Part shown: positions 26,946-36,376 of the stretch, piece after piece | Numbering within the stretch: the first letter of the stretch is position 1 | How the letters are laid out: every line of letters starts with the position of its first letter | NCBI RefSeq assembly: GCF_014836595.1 | Contig: NZ_JACSQO010000005.1 | Coordinates: forward strand, 124,001-188,000 | DNA length: 64,000 bases | Direction: 5' to 3' | Origin: Psychrobacillus faecigallinarum | Lineage (GTDB): Bacteria > Bacillota > Bacilli > Bacillales_A > Planococcaceae | Notes under the pieces: model-generated | What the model was told of the DNA's origin: nothing | What the model saw: the letters and a program-made list of their open reading frames with translations, nothing else | Database searches by the model: none | Translations under genes and position numbers: made by a program

Positions 26946-27888
26946 ATGCTTTCCCCCTAAACAACATAATTAAGAAGATCGCACTGCCAATTACGGCGAC
27001 TGTCGTATTAACCGGAATTTCATATGGATGGACAATTAAACGGCTTATAATATCACATGCGAGTAAGAATGCAGCACCCATGAAAATAGTATGCGGTATT
27101 GTCTTGCGTAAATTATCTCCCAGATACAAAGAAACAAGGTTAGGAACGATTAAACCTAAGAATGGGATAATACCTACTGTTAAAACAACCGTTGTAGAAA
27201 TTATCGCTACAATGACAAGACCTATATTTAACACTGTACGATAACTTAGGCCTAAGTTTTTTGCAAAATCCTCACCCATACCTGCTACAGTGAATTTATT
27301 TGCATAAATATAAGCAATAATAATCGCTGGTACAGCTACGTATAGTAATTCATAGCGCCCAGAGACAACTAATGTAAAGCTCCCTAAAAAGAATGATTCA
27401 ACATTTTGTAAAACATCTGCTTCATATCCTAAGAATGTTGAGATGGCCCCAATGATATTACCGTACATAATACCGATTAAAGGTACGAAAATAACATCCT
27501 TAAATTTAATACGCTCAAGCAATTGCATAAAGATAAAAGTTCCAATTAGAGCAAATGTAAAACTAAAGAAAATCTGTCCCATATAAGACATATTTGTAAA
27601 GAATATCATCGAAACTATAACACCTAGTTTTGCTGCATCAAGTGTACCAGCCGTTGTCGGTGATACGAATTTGTTTCGGCTTAAGCTTTGCATAATTAAG
27701 CCCGCAATACCCATTCCTGCACCAGCTAATATAATTGCCATTAAGCGTGGCAATCGACTCATTAAAAAGATTTGGGTCTTTTGGGAGTCCCAATCAAGCA
27801 GATCACTCGGTTTAATATCAATGGCTCCTATAAATAGCGAAATAAAGGATAGGATAATAGTTGCTACTACTAATATCCATAATCTCAT
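26932..27888 (-). CDS. yclN: Siderophore ABC importer permease (YclN-like)
   Basis: The 318-residue FecCD-type permease shows the conserved GAGMGIAGLIMQ and FLGLIVPNLVSLYLGDN segments. A longer frame exists upstream, but the ATG at 27888 is chosen because GGGGAT lies 7 bases before it and the upstream extension covers the Fur box. It is the first gene of the yclNOP operon and pairs with YclO. Confidence 0.9.
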   Translation of the reverse strand: MRLWILVVATIILSFISLFIGAIDIKPSDLLDWDSQKTQIFLMSRLPRLMAIILAGAGMGIAGLIMQSLSRNKFVSPTTAGTLDAAKLGVIVSMIFFTNMSYMGQIFFSFTFALIGTFIFMQLLERIKFKDVIFVPLIGIMYGNIIGAISTFLGYEADVLQNVESFFLGSFTLVVSGRYELLYVAVPAIIIAYIYANKFTVAGMGEDFAKNLGLSYRTVLNIGLVIVAIISTTVVLTVGIIPFLGLIVPNLVSLYLGDNLRKTIPHTIFMGAAFLLACDIISRLIVHPYEIPVNTTVAVIGSAIFLIMLFRGKAYAKK

Positions 27889-27927
27889 TTGTAATCCCCA
27901 TAAAAAATTATTTTTCTCAATTTTATT

Positions 27928-27946
27928 GATAACGATTATCATTATT
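27928..27946 (-). promoter_or_regulatory. Fur box of the yclNOP operon
   Basis: GATAACGATTATCATTATT matches the classical Fur box at most positions and lies 40 bases before the yclN start. Confidence 0.78.
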
Positions 27947-28348
27947 GAGTCGTCTTTCATTATAAACAAGGAATATAGTAAAATCAACCTGTTCTACTCG
28001 ATAACACTATTAATTTTCACTATTCTTTGTACTCTAAAATTACGAGACTTCATAAAAAGATATGGAAGAAGGGCAATTCGACTCTCGCTTACTTTCCCTA
28101 TCAAGCGAATATAAAAAAACTGCCCATTTTTATTAAGCAGCTATATTACTTATTAACTTTTTGTAGTAGCATTTAATTACTTATTAAAATTTTATCATCC
28201 TGTTCAAATGTAAATCTTATATATACTTCTAAGCATCTCCATGGTTGCGATTCTTCAGCGAAATCCATTTGCTCGTTCATCATTTGGGACTTCATCCATT
28301 ACCCTAAGCCCCCCCAAACATACAACTTATTATTTGAAATGTATACTT
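27947..28348. other. Intergenic region without a supported gene
   Basis: This stretch between yclN and the MFS gene is AT-rich. It has only short frames without ribosome sites, and a weak hairpin near 28115-28140. I see no further feature. Confidence 0.5.
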
Positions 28349-29584
28349 CTACATACTAACTTCTTCTAGACATATCGTCTTTTTCTTTTTAACCTCAAAG
28401 CCCCTCTTCCAGCTGATCGTCACCATAAAGGCAGACACGACCAATACGCCACTTAGAACATAGAAACACATGACGATTAGACCTGAAGAAACCATTCCAG
28501 TAAAAAGGGCTAGCAATAAAATTCTTATGAGTAAACCAATGGAACGAAACAAACTATCAACCCTACCAATGATTTCGTTTGGAATTTGATCCATCAGGAA
28601 GGAATTCCTCGCAACCCGAGCTCCACTGTTTCCAATCGCTAAAAACAACATTAATGTTAAGTAAATAGGTAGTTCAACAAAGACTATCATGGAAATCGCA
28701 ACCGTATAAATAAGCACTCCTAAAATGATTGTCTTCTCATTTCCTAGTTTTTGCGCCAGAATAGGAACAACAATACCTGCTAGCACTGCACCAGCAGCAT
28801 ATATCATCCCTTCTAAACCATATACACTTGCATCCGCGTCTAACACCTCAACTAGATAAACAGGAAACAAATAATTTGTTAGCATGACCCCTATAAAAGG
28901 CATAAAAGAAAATACTAAAAAGACAAACATGGTTGGACGAGCCAACATATAAACTAAGCCTTCCCACGTTTTACCTTTCTCCACCTTTTCTGCCTTCGGT
29001 CGTTTTACTCTTGTGTAAGGTAGCTTAACATAAAAGTATATCGCTGCTCCGTACGTCAATACATCTAATAATAAAATATAATGTAAATCCCATTTCATCA
29101 GTAAAATACTCGCCACTCCCCCAGCAATCATACTAGAAAGCTGGCCCTGTACCTCCATCGTTCCATTTAAAGACTTATACTGATCCTTATGGAAAATTTC
29201 TTGATTCATCGCAAACATGGTTGGATAAAAAATTGTGTAATATAGACTACCAATCATATAAATTAGTGTATAGTGCCAGATTTCATAGGATAAACCTAAA
29301 AATCCAATAGAGGCAAAAAACAATAATACAACTAAACAAACCACTTCGCTGATTAAAAGTAATTTCTTTCTGGACATTCTATCCACTAAAGAACCTACAA
29401 AGGGCGTAATTATAAAACTAATGATAGTCATAGAAATTGTAATGTACCCAAATACAGCATTGCCATCGTCACTCGTCACTAGCATCCAAGGAATTGCAAT
29501 CATCGTTATTCCTGAGCCAATAGAGGAAGCTATATTAGCAAATATAATTAACCAAAATCGTGAATCCTGATATAAAGTTTTCAT
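28349..29584 (-). CDS. MFS transporter (drug or metabolite efflux)
   Basis: The protein of about 411 residues has 12 predicted membrane segments and the MFS loop motif GSLVDRMSRKKLL after helix 2. The sequence style is that of MefA-like or staphyloferrin-exporter-like Bacillales permeases. The ATG at 29584 is preferred over the TTG two codons earlier, since AAGGGG is then 9 bases away. Its position beside the siderophore importer makes siderophore export conceivable, but no Fur box precedes it, so this stays speculative. Confidence 0.82.
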   Translation of the reverse strand: MKTLYQDSRFWLIIFANIASSIGSGITMIAIPWMLVTSDDGNAVFGYITISMTIISFIITPFVGSLVDRMSRKKLLLISEVVCLVVLLFFASIGFLGLSYEIWHYTLIYMIGSLYYTIFYPTMFAMNQEIFHKDQYKSLNGTMEVQGQLSSMIAGGVASILLMKWDLHYILLLDVLTYGAAIYFYVKLPYTRVKRPKAEKVEKGKTWEGLVYMLARPTMFVFLVFSFMPFIGVMLTNYLFPVYLVEVLDADASVYGLEGMIYAAGAVLAGIVVPILAQKLGNEKTIILGVLIYTVAISMIVFVELPIYLTLMLFLAIGNSGARVARNSFLMDQIPNEIIGRVDSLFRSIGLLIRILLLALFTGMVSSGLIVMCFYVLSGVLVVSAFMVTISWKRGFEVKKKKTICLEEVSM

Positions 29585-29590
29585 CGTCAA

Positions 29591-29928
29591 ACACCCCTTA
29601 AAATATTCTTACTATTTTAAATATAAGGGAATCGAAGTATCGCGCATTCAGTCAAAGGTCTTGAATGGTTCTCATACATTTGACTGAAGAAAAGAGAGGA
29701 TGCAGCTCTTCATCCAACACAATACTCCTGTTTGTGACAAGCTTGCACAGGAACTTCATAAAAAATTTGAAAAAATATATACCTGATTTTCTAATAAAAA
29801 AATCATTTTTACCTTAATGGGTCGTAATCCCAGTAGATAAAAATGATTTATTTGCCTTACATATTATTTTAAGACCTCAAGTGAGATAAAACCTTTTGGT
29901 TACTTCAAAACTACTTAGGGAGCTTTGT
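29591..29928. other. Intergenic region with hairpins
   Basis: No gene is supported here. There are two hairpins: TCAGTCAAA / TTTGACTGA (29649-29688) and AATCATTTTTA / TAAAAATGATT (29799-29850). A 27-codon ATG frame at 29699 has AGAGG directly against its start and is not convincing. Confidence 0.5.
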
Positions 29929-29973
29929 CGATTATAGACTCCCTAATGAATTTTCATTAAGGGTCTATAATCG
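29929..29973 (-). terminator. Long palindromic terminator
   Basis: An 11-bp outer stem CGATTATAGAC / GTCTATAATCG encloses an inner stem CCCTAATGAA / TTCATTAAGGG, forming a hairpin of 45 bases. It sits 3 bases from the stop of the GNAT gene. Confidence 0.7.
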
Positions 29974-29975
29974 CT

Positions 29976-30662
29976 TTATAGCGTTTCCTTATATACAACG
30001 AACCATTCTTCGTCTTTTTGGAAGATACTTGTGCCTACCCAGCCCGCTGCTAGTAATTTTTGCTGTTCCTCTATGTCCCCCATTTTCATATGGAGCTCTT
30101 TTTCGCCAAATGTTATAAAATCATTTCCATCGATTCTCTTGTAAAATATGTAACGCAGCATATTATCATACTTACGTTTGAGAGCTTTAATAACCATTCC
30201 TTGGCTTAGCTTGTCTTTTAAGCTGGCAAAGTTAAATGGTGCTACCGTCGCACAAATATAGATGTATGTAGAATCTTGCATAAGCTCCATTACAAGGTCC
30301 GCTAGTTTTCTTTGGAGGCCGTAACCGCGGTATGTAGGATGGACATTCGTAATTTCTTGATAGACAACGTCACCTAATTGTTCTTCCGAAAGACCAATAT
30401 CATATCCTAAATGATGCTTGTCCATTGCTGGAATCGCAAGGGTGCGAAATGCGATTAGCTCCTCACCTGCAAATACACCTACCATTAAACGGTGCTCTAG
30501 AGAGTCTTCGAATTCCTCCTTTGTAAGGGGCTGTAAAAACTCTTTATTATCTAAGTTTTGCAAGACAATGTCCTGTAAGGCTAAAATTTGTTCTATATTG
30601 TCCTTTGTTAACTCTCGAGCTGGGTACTCTTTTTCCCCAAGACTGACTATCCACTCTTTCAT
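29976..30662 (-). CDS. GNAT family N-acetyltransferase
   Basis: The 228-residue protein has a GNAT fold: the acetyl-CoA loop is visible as VHPTYRGYGLQRKL, preceded by strand LIAFRTLAIP. It lies 14 bases downstream of the enolase-superfamily gene and is probably co-transcribed. With the M20 hydrolase nearby, the set could acetylate and deacetylate an amino-acid-like compound, but this is inference. The C-terminal 80 residues are not typical and may set specificity. Confidence 0.8.
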   Translation of the reverse strand: MKEWIVSLGEKEYPARELTKDNIEQILALQDIVLQNLDNKEFLQPLTKEEFEDSLEHRLMVGVFAGEELIAFRTLAIPAMDKHHLGYDIGLSEEQLGDVVYQEITNVHPTYRGYGLQRKLADLVMELMQDSTYIYICATVAPFNFASLKDKLSQGMVIKALKRKYDNMLRYIFYKRIDGNDFITFGEKELHMKMGDIEEQQKLLAAGWVGTSIFQKDEEWFVVYKETL

Positions 30663-30676
30663 TGATGCACTTCCTC

Positions 30677-31789
30677 TTACTTCATTACTTTATCGGAGAA
30701 CTCTGTTAACTCTTTTAACACTTCTTCATCCACGTCTATACCTAAACCTGGTCGCTCATTAAGTTTAATAAAAGGAACATCATAGCGCAAATTTCCAACG
30801 TCCTTCGAGAACTTAAGTGGACCCGTCAATTCGACACTCGTAAATGCTTTTTTAGAGAATGCTACATGAAATCCTGCGGCTGAACCAATGGAAGACTCGA
30901 CCATAGAACCGATTTGACATTCTAAGCCTGCCATTTCAGCCATATGAGCAAGCTTCATAGCGGGATATATACCGCCACATTTCATCAGCTTAATATTCAC
31001 TTTGTGTGCAGCTTGCTTCTCTATTAACTCACGCATATCACGAAGTCCTCTCAAGCCTTCGTCCATCATAAGGGGGGTACTAGTTTTTGCCTTGACCTCC
31101 ACCATTCCGTTAAAATCATCTGCCATTACAGGCTGTTCCAGCCAATCTAGTCCTGTATGCTCTAGCTGACGCATCGCAGAAATAGTATTAGCACTATTCT
31201 TCCAACCCTGATTTACGTCTACTCGAATGGCAATCTCATTGCCCACTTTTTCTCTAACTGCTTGGATTCGTTTTACATCAGCCTGTACTTCTGTTCCTAC
31301 TTTCATTTTAAATGAAGTATAGCCCTCTTTCATACGTTTTTCTGCTTCTTCTGCCATAGATTCTGGGGAGCCTATGCTCAATACATGAGTAACTGGAAAT
31401 CTTTCATGATAACGCCCACCTAGCAATTGGTATACTGGAACACCGAGTTTTTTACCGACCACATCGTAGCAAGCAATGTCTAAGGCTGCTTTAGCTGCTG
31501 GTGCTTGGTAGACAGCTTTATCCATCTTTTCATGAAGTCGCTCAAATTCCATCGGATTTTCTCCGATTAAGGCTGGTGCTAAAGTATTTTTTAGCATAGC
31601 ATATGTACTCTCCCATGTTTCTCCTGTTACGTGCTCGTCTGCGACTGCCTCTCCATATCCAACTAGGCCTTCTTCTGTTGTGAGCTTCACTATGATAGAA
31701 GGCATATCATCGTACGTATGATAACTAATGATAAATGGATCGATTAATGGTAATCTAATAGCAGATATTTCTATTTCTTTAATTTTCAT
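30677..31789 (-). CDS. Enolase-superfamily enzyme, dipeptide epimerase or muconate-cycloisomerase subgroup
   Basis: The 370-residue protein has the N-terminal capping domain and a C-terminal barrel with the catalytic KxK (FKMKVG), metal ligands in VDVNQGW, WLEQP and MDEG, and the opposing lysine in NIKLMKCGG. These are the residues of the muconate lactonizing subgroup, which includes L-Ala-D/L-Glu epimerase and N-succinylamino acid racemase. The exact substrate cannot be read. It heads an operon with a GNAT gene and is divergent from a regulator, with the operator repeats between them. Confidence 0.85.
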   Translation of the reverse strand: MKIKEIEISAIRLPLIDPFIISYHTYDDMPSIIVKLTTEEGLVGYGEAVADEHVTGETWESTYAMLKNTLAPALIGENPMEFERLHEKMDKAVYQAPAAKAALDIACYDVVGKKLGVPVYQLLGGRYHERFPVTHVLSIGSPESMAEEAEKRMKEGYTSFKMKVGTEVQADVKRIQAVREKVGNEIAIRVDVNQGWKNSANTISAMRQLEHTGLDWLEQPVMADDFNGMVEVKAKTSTPLMMDEGLRGLRDMRELIEKQAAHKVNIKLMKCGGIYPAMKLAHMAEMAGLECQIGSMVESSIGSAAGFHVAFSKKAFTSVELTGPLKFSKDVGNLRYDVPFIKLNERPGLGIDVDEEVLKELTEFSDKVMK

Positions 31790-31834
31790 ATTTTTCTAAC
31801 TTCCTTTACATATTTTTATTTTTTGGTTATAGTT

Positions 31835-31856
31835 GTCGTTAAATAGTCGTTAAATA
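31835..31856. promoter_or_regulatory. Tandem 11-bp operator repeats between epimerase and regulator genes
   Basis: GTCGTTAAATA is repeated exactly twice in tandem (31835-31845 and 31846-31856). On the minus strand they cover a promoter with TTTAAC, 17 bases, TATAAC for the epimerase operon. A related pair lies before nhaC at 34750-34770. Confidence 0.7.
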
Positions 31857-31876
31857 CATAAAAAAAGGGGGATATC

Positions 31877-33109
31877 ATGCAATCACGTATAGCAGTTCTT
31901 GGCTCTACAAACTTTATAGAACGCTTGAAGCATTTCGAACATGAGATGCCTTTTATCCGATTGGATTATTATCACTATAATACTCCAAAAGAGGCGAAGG
32001 AACTAGTAAAAAATATAAAACCATGCGCTGCTGTATTTTTCTCTGGTTCGCTCCCCTACCTATATGCAAAAAAAGAGAGAGAGCTCTTGCCTGTACCTTC
32101 CTATTATTTAAAGCAGGATAGTACTTCTGTTGCTACTACATTATTAGCAACTTGTCATACACCTATTCATCAAATTTCCATGGACTTAATAGAACCAAGA
32201 CTTGTAGAAAGCGTCTTACAGGATATCAACCAAACAGCTGCAGTTCCCTTTCTTATGCAAATTGATCCTGCATTCTCTTTAGAAGAGGTGGTGTCTTTTC
32301 ATATTAACCTACAAAATGCCGGAAAAACAAAGCTTGCAATTACTTCTGTCCACGCTGTTTATGAATCTTTGATGCAAAGTGGAATACCTGTCGTTCGAAT
32401 GATTGACCCAAAAAACTCTATTTTAAAAGCGATTGAAGAAACCAATTCATTAGCAATTCTCGCAAAAAGTGAAGCCTCCAAAATTGCCGTTTGCTCTATT
32501 TTGCTAGACCAGGAGGACTCTAGTTCAGCAACCTCCTTGAATAAAGTAACAAATTCCATAGACGCTTCGATTGTTAAAGTCGATGACCTGCTTTATATGC
32601 TTTTCACTACTCAAGGAAAGGTTCAACTTGCCTTGGAGAGCAACGTGGTGAATAGCTGGTTCGACCTTTTTAGCACCCCCGTCCGCATTGCCTTTGGGTA
32701 TGGCACGACAGTGTTAGAAGCTAGTGAAAACGCTAAGGATGCCTTAAGACATGCTACAAAAAACAATATCTATCTAATGAACCAGGAAAAACAACTAACT
32801 GGTCCACTCCTTCAGAATGAAACTAAAATCGACTTAAGAACGAACGATCCTAGGCTTGTTTTAGTAGCCAAAGAGACAAAATTAAGCCCGGCTAATCTTT
32901 CTAAAATTATGCAATTTAGTCGCATCCACCATTCCGTCGAGTTTACTGCACACGATTTAGAAGTCTTTTTAAAGGTCAGCAGGCGAACAACTGAAAGGAT
33001 TCTTAAAAAGTTGTCGGATCACGGTTATGCATCCATCGTTGGTGAAGAAATGACCTATCAGCAGGGGCGACCTCGAGCGGTATATGAATTTAACTTTCCT
33101 ACCTATTAA
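31877..33109 (+). CDS. Transcriptional regulator with winged helix and degenerate GGDEF-like domain
   Basis: The 410-residue protein ends in a winged-helix DNA-binding domain (FTAHDLEVFLKVSRRTTERI then LKKLSDHGYASIVG). Before it, around residues 250-300, RIAFGYGTTVLEASENAKDALRHA-like sequence (GYGTTVLEASENAKDAL) matches the GxGxTxxEAxxNAxxAL pattern of degenerate GGDEF or GTP-cyclohydrolase-III-like domains. The first 200 residues resemble a PrpR-type sensing domain (AAVFFSGSLPYLY). A GGGGG ribosome site precedes the ATG. It is divergent from the epimerase gene and probably binds the 11-bp repeats. The ligand is unknown. Confidence 0.7.
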   Translation: MQSRIAVLGSTNFIERLKHFEHEMPFIRLDYYHYNTPKEAKELVKNIKPCAAVFFSGSLPYLYAKKERELLPVPSYYLKQDSTSVATTLLATCHTPIHQISMDLIEPRLVESVLQDINQTAAVPFLMQIDPAFSLEEVVSFHINLQNAGKTKLAITSVHAVYESLMQSGIPVVRMIDPKNSILKAIEETNSLAILAKSEASKIAVCSILLDQEDSSSATSLNKVTNSIDASIVKVDDLLYMLFTTQGKVQLALESNVVNSWFDLFSTPVRIAFGYGTTVLEASENAKDALRHATKNNIYLMNQEKQLTGPLLQNETKIDLRTNDPRLVLVAKETKLSPANLSKIMQFSRIHHSVEFTAHDLEVFLKVSRRTTERILKKLSDHGYASIVGEEMTYQQGRPRAVYEFNFPTY

Positions 33110-33147
33110 ATATAAAGCCTGCTGAGTTCTAGGTAATTTTTGCTGAA

Positions 33148-33200
33148 CGGTCATAAATTTTTTTATCCGGTCATAAATCTTTTCTATCCGGTCATAAAAA
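33148..33200. repeat. Three CGGTCATAAA repeats at 20-21 base spacing
   Basis: CGGTCATAAA starts at 33148, 33168 and 33189, between convergent genes. The same core recurs at 55723-55793. Confidence 0.75.
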
Positions 33201-33231
33201 GCTTTTTGGCATTAAAAAGCCACTTAAAAAG

Positions 33232-33268
33232 AAAAGGAAAGCTCAGCTTATCACTGAACTTTCCTTTT
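33232..33268. terminator. Bidirectional intrinsic terminator
   Basis: The stem AAAGGAAAG / CTTTCCTTT with inner pair TCAG/CTGA is followed by six T on the plus strand and preceded by A. It serves both the regulator and the nhaC gene. Confidence 0.85.
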
Positions 33269-34708
33269 TTATGCTTCTGCAATCTCTTTGTTTAAAATCT
33301 CTTGCTTTTCTTCCTCAGAGATTTTTACAATGGAGAAACCTACTGCTGCATAGATAATAGATAGAATTGGCACTGTATAGTTTAATATTGCATATGGTGC
33401 ATATTCAAAAGCTCCTACCCCTAGTGTCCCTAATATGAAAACACCACAAGTGTTCCAAGGTATAAATACCGATGTCAAAGTTCCTCCATCCTCTAAAGCT
33501 CGTGATAAGTTTTTAGAGTGCAGTCCCATATTCGTGTACGCTTTAGAAAACATTCTAGCTGGTACAACGATCGAGATGTATTGCTCTGAACAAGTAGCAT
33601 TCGTTGTAAAACAAGCTAATATAGTAGCAGCTACCATAGAAAATGCTGTCTTTGCAAGCTTTAAAATCTGATTCATAATAGACTGAAGCATCCCTGAAAA
33701 CTCAAGTATCCCACCAAAGGTCATTGCAACAATCGTCATTGACACCGTGTACATCATAGAATCTAACCCACCACGGTTAAAGAGTTCATCTACCATTGCG
33801 TTACCTGTTTCAATAACGTATCCACTTTGAAGAGCACTAACAGCTGAAGCCACGTCTCCTCCTTGAACAAAAATCTGAGATAGGAATCCTAGTAAAATAC
33901 CAACTACTAAAGCTGGAATAGCAGGTACCTTTAGAGCAACTAATACAATTACTGCTAACGGAATTAGCAATAACCACGGTGATATAACAAAGCTTTGATC
34001 AAGCACGCCTATTGTTTGCTGTATGCTTTCCTGATCAATGCTGCTGTTTTTATATTTCATTCCTAATAGACCATAAGCTACTAACGCAATAACTGCTGCG
34101 GGTATAGTAGTGTAAAACATATGTCGAATATGTACGAATAAATCTGTTCCTGTAAGACCAGCCGCTAGATTGGTTGTATCGGACAACGGTGACATTTTGT
34201 CTCCAAAATAAGCTCCAGAGATAACTGCTCCAGCTATCATAGCAGCCGGAATTCCCATACTTAAACCGATTCCCATACCTGCAACCCCAATTGTCCCCAT
34301 CGTGGACCAAGAGCTACCAATTGCAAGCGATACTATCATACAAATCACACAAATTGTAACTAAGAAGAAAGCTGGCGTTATGATTTTTAGTCCGAAATAA
34401 ATCATCGTAGCAACTACACCACCGCCGATCCATGCTCCTATGATAAGACCTACCAATATAATGATGACTACCGCTGGAAGCGCTAGTTTAATCCCCTTGT
34501 ACATCATTTCCTCGACTTCATCCCATTTAAAGCCATGTTTCCAAGCAACAAATGCTGCTATGATTGTACCAACTATTAACGGAATGTGAGGCCCTTGCTC
34601 CAACTTAACTACAGTAATAATCATTGTTAAAATCATTACTAATAAAGGCGTGATCGCCCATATCAAGGACATTTCTTTTTTCTCTAATGGTTTCTTTTCT
34701 TCTACCAT
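33269..34708 (-). CDS. NhaC-family Na+/H+ antiporter
   Basis: The 479-residue protein has about 12 membrane segments and the NhaC signatures GSSWSTMGTIGVAGMGIG, GAYFGDKMSPLSDTTNLA and TNATCSEQYISIVV. NhaC-type proteins exchange Na+ for H+, and relatives such as MleN couple this to exchange of organic acids. AAGGGGTG lies 7 bases before the ATG. The tandem operator repeats upstream match those of the epimerase operon, so this transporter probably belongs to the same pathway and may carry an organic substrate. Confidence 0.88.
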   Translation of the reverse strand: MVEEKKPLEKKEMSLIWAITPLLVMILTMIITVVKLEQGPHIPLIVGTIIAAFVAWKHGFKWDEVEEMMYKGIKLALPAVVIIILVGLIIGAWIGGGVVATMIYFGLKIITPAFFLVTICVICMIVSLAIGSSWSTMGTIGVAGMGIGLSMGIPAAMIAGAVISGAYFGDKMSPLSDTTNLAAGLTGTDLFVHIRHMFYTTIPAAVIALVAYGLLGMKYKNSSIDQESIQQTIGVLDQSFVISPWLLLIPLAVIVLVALKVPAIPALVVGILLGFLSQIFVQGGDVASAVSALQSGYVIETGNAMVDELFNRGGLDSMMYTVSMTIVAMTFGGILEFSGMLQSIMNQILKLAKTAFSMVAATILACFTTNATCSEQYISIVVPARMFSKAYTNMGLHSKNLSRALEDGGTLTSVFIPWNTCGVFILGTLGVGAFEYAPYAILNYTVPILSIIYAAVGFSIVKISEEEKQEILNKEIAEA

Positions 34709-34749
34709 ACCAATTCACCCCTTCGCGACTTGTTCAATAATTTACAATT

Positions 34750-34770
34750 GTCGTTTATTAGTCGCTATTA
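34750..34770 (-). promoter_or_regulatory. Tandem operator repeats before nhaC
   Basis: GTCGTTTATTA and GTCGCTATTAG lie in tandem at 11-base spacing, 42 bases before the nhaC start. They differ at few positions from the exact pair at 31835-31856. Confidence 0.65.
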
Positions 34771-34800
34771 GGGATATATTAATCTTTTATTAAAATTACG

Positions 34801-35904
34801 TCAATCTTTTTTAGCAATTTTTAAAAGCGCTTTCATAAGCACTTGAGCACCGATATAGAGGGCTTTGCGATCAAAAGTCATATGAGGATGATGAAGACCA
34901 GGAGAAAGGTCTGCTCCTATGCCAATCATTGCAGCCTTTAATTTCGGCTGTCTAATCGTATAAAAATGGAAATCATCACTACCAGATGTGATTACCTCTT
35001 CTGCTAGGTTCTCTGTTCCAATCGCTTCAATGATACCTTCTCTAGCTATTGAAGCGGCTTCTTTTGAAACTTCTGCTCCAGGAGTAATATCTTGCCACTC
35101 CCATTCTATTTCTATATCAAAAAGCCCTTGAAGAGAAAGTAAGTGTTTCTCAATTTGCTCTTTCATTTGTTTAAGCACATTGTTTTTTTGAGCACGTGCA
35201 TCGATCGAGAAGCTTGCTGTACCAGGGATAATATTGGAACTTTCCCCACCAGCCTGTATTTTAGTCAGTTTTGCAGAGTATGCCTCAAAAGGAGAAAAGT
35301 ATAGGTTTTTTAAAGATTGATGGATTGCAACTGCTACATCAATCGCATTCTTTCCTTGATGAGGTCGAGCTCCATGTGCATCAATCCCTTTAATTTTCCC
35401 TTCAAGGAACATTGCTGCACCGTGGTGGATCGCTGGTGCCACCTTACCAAAAGGTAGCTCTTCCACGGGTCTTAAATGCACTCCAAAGAGATGGGTAACA
35501 TCCTCTAGTGCCCCTCTGTCAATCATAGAATTCGCACCATTTCCCTTTTCCTCCGCAGGCTGGAATATAAAGCGAATACGTTTATCCAGCTTTGCATCCT
35601 TCAATAAAAGAAGAGCTCCTAAAACCATAGAAATATTCGCATCATGACCACAAGAATGATTTGCTTGGTATATTCCATCTACCTCCTGCCATAATGCATC
35701 GATATCTGCACGAATTGCAATCACTTCTTCTCCCTCGCCTATTTCTGCCAAGAGACCTGTTACATCTTCAAAACGTCGGTAAGGAACATCTAGTGAATCA
35801 AGGATTTCAGCAATTTTATTGGTTGTTTCGAATTCCTTCCAGCTTACTTCCGGATATTTATGAAAATGTTCAAACCACTCTAATATTTGAGATTCTACCT
35901 GCAT
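34801..35904 (-). CDS. M20-family amidohydrolase (N-acyl amino acid hydrolase type)
   Basis: The 367-residue metallohydrolase has metal and catalytic motifs NHSCGHDANIS, IFQPAEEKGNGA, FGVHLRP and the C-terminal LHHPHMTFD with the last His ligand, so it is complete. The M20 amidohydrolases remove acyl groups from amino acids or related amides in the cytoplasm. It is followed 92 bases downstream by nhaC, with the operator repeats between, so it may be a separate unit of the same pathway. Substrate unknown. Confidence 0.88.
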   Translation of the reverse strand: MQVESQILEWFEHFHKYPEVSWKEFETTNKIAEILDSLDVPYRRFEDVTGLLAEIGEGEEVIAIRADIDALWQEVDGIYQANHSCGHDANISMVLGALLLLKDAKLDKRIRFIFQPAEEKGNGANSMIDRGALEDVTHLFGVHLRPVEELPFGKVAPAIHHGAAMFLEGKIKGIDAHGARPHQGKNAIDVAVAIHQSLKNLYFSPFEAYSAKLTKIQAGGESSNIIPGTASFSIDARAQKNNVLKQMKEQIEKHLLSLQGLFDIEIEWEWQDITPGAEVSKEAASIAREGIIEAIGTENLAEEVITSGSDDFHFYTIRQPKLKAAMIGIGADLSPGLHHPHMTFDRKALYIGAQVLMKALLKIAKKD

Positions 35905-35957
35905 CTTTTCTCGCTCTCCCTTTACTGTTAATGTATGTATAGACCCCTATTGAGTCT

Positions 35958-36152
35958 TTATTTTATAATTTCGCAGACTCTGCCTATTTGACCGTCCGTC
36001 AATCTTACTTTTATGCCGTGTGGATGAAAGGTTGAATTTGTTAAAATATCTTGAACTACTCCCTTTGTTTTATTGCCTGAGCGCTGATCCTTTTTTAAAA
36101 TTATATACACTTCTAGTCCTGCATGAATATCTTTTCTATTTTGTCCGTTCAT
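35958..36152 (-). CDS. ywbE: YwbE family small protein
   Basis: The 64-residue protein matches YwbE (DUF2196) throughout: MNGQNRKDIHAGLEVYIILK at the start, TKGVVQDILTNS, then HPHGIKVRLTDGQIGRVCEI at the end, a KOW-like beta fold. The ATG at 36152 is chosen, with AGAGG 8 bases before it; an in-frame GTG three codons upstream overlaps that site. Function unknown, but the fold suggests RNA binding. Confidence 0.88.
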   Translation of the reverse strand: MNGQNRKDIHAGLEVYIILKKDQRSGNKTKGVVQDILTNSTFHPHGIKVRLTDGQIGRVCEIIK

Positions 36153-36376
36153 ATAATTCACCTCTTTTTGTATCGTACCACTTTCATGCTGTGCTTACAT
36201 CCATTTGTTTAATACTATATAAATTGTAGAAAAATAATTCCTATCCCTTAGCGGTTTTAAACATCACTCAACTACAAATCACTGGTAATTGTCGCTACGT
36301 TTTTGGAAACATCCCAAGTCTAGGCATAAGGCTGTCATATGAGATATTCTCAACATACATATAATTTAGCTAATAA

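Noticed and set aside
27671..28114. A 147-codon plus-strand frame opposite yclN
   Set aside because: It runs antisense through yclN and the Fur box, with no ribosome site and low-complexity composition.
29699..29785. A 27-codon ATG frame after AGAGG
   Set aside because: The purine stretch touches the ATG with no spacing and the region is full of hairpins; no homology is recognised.
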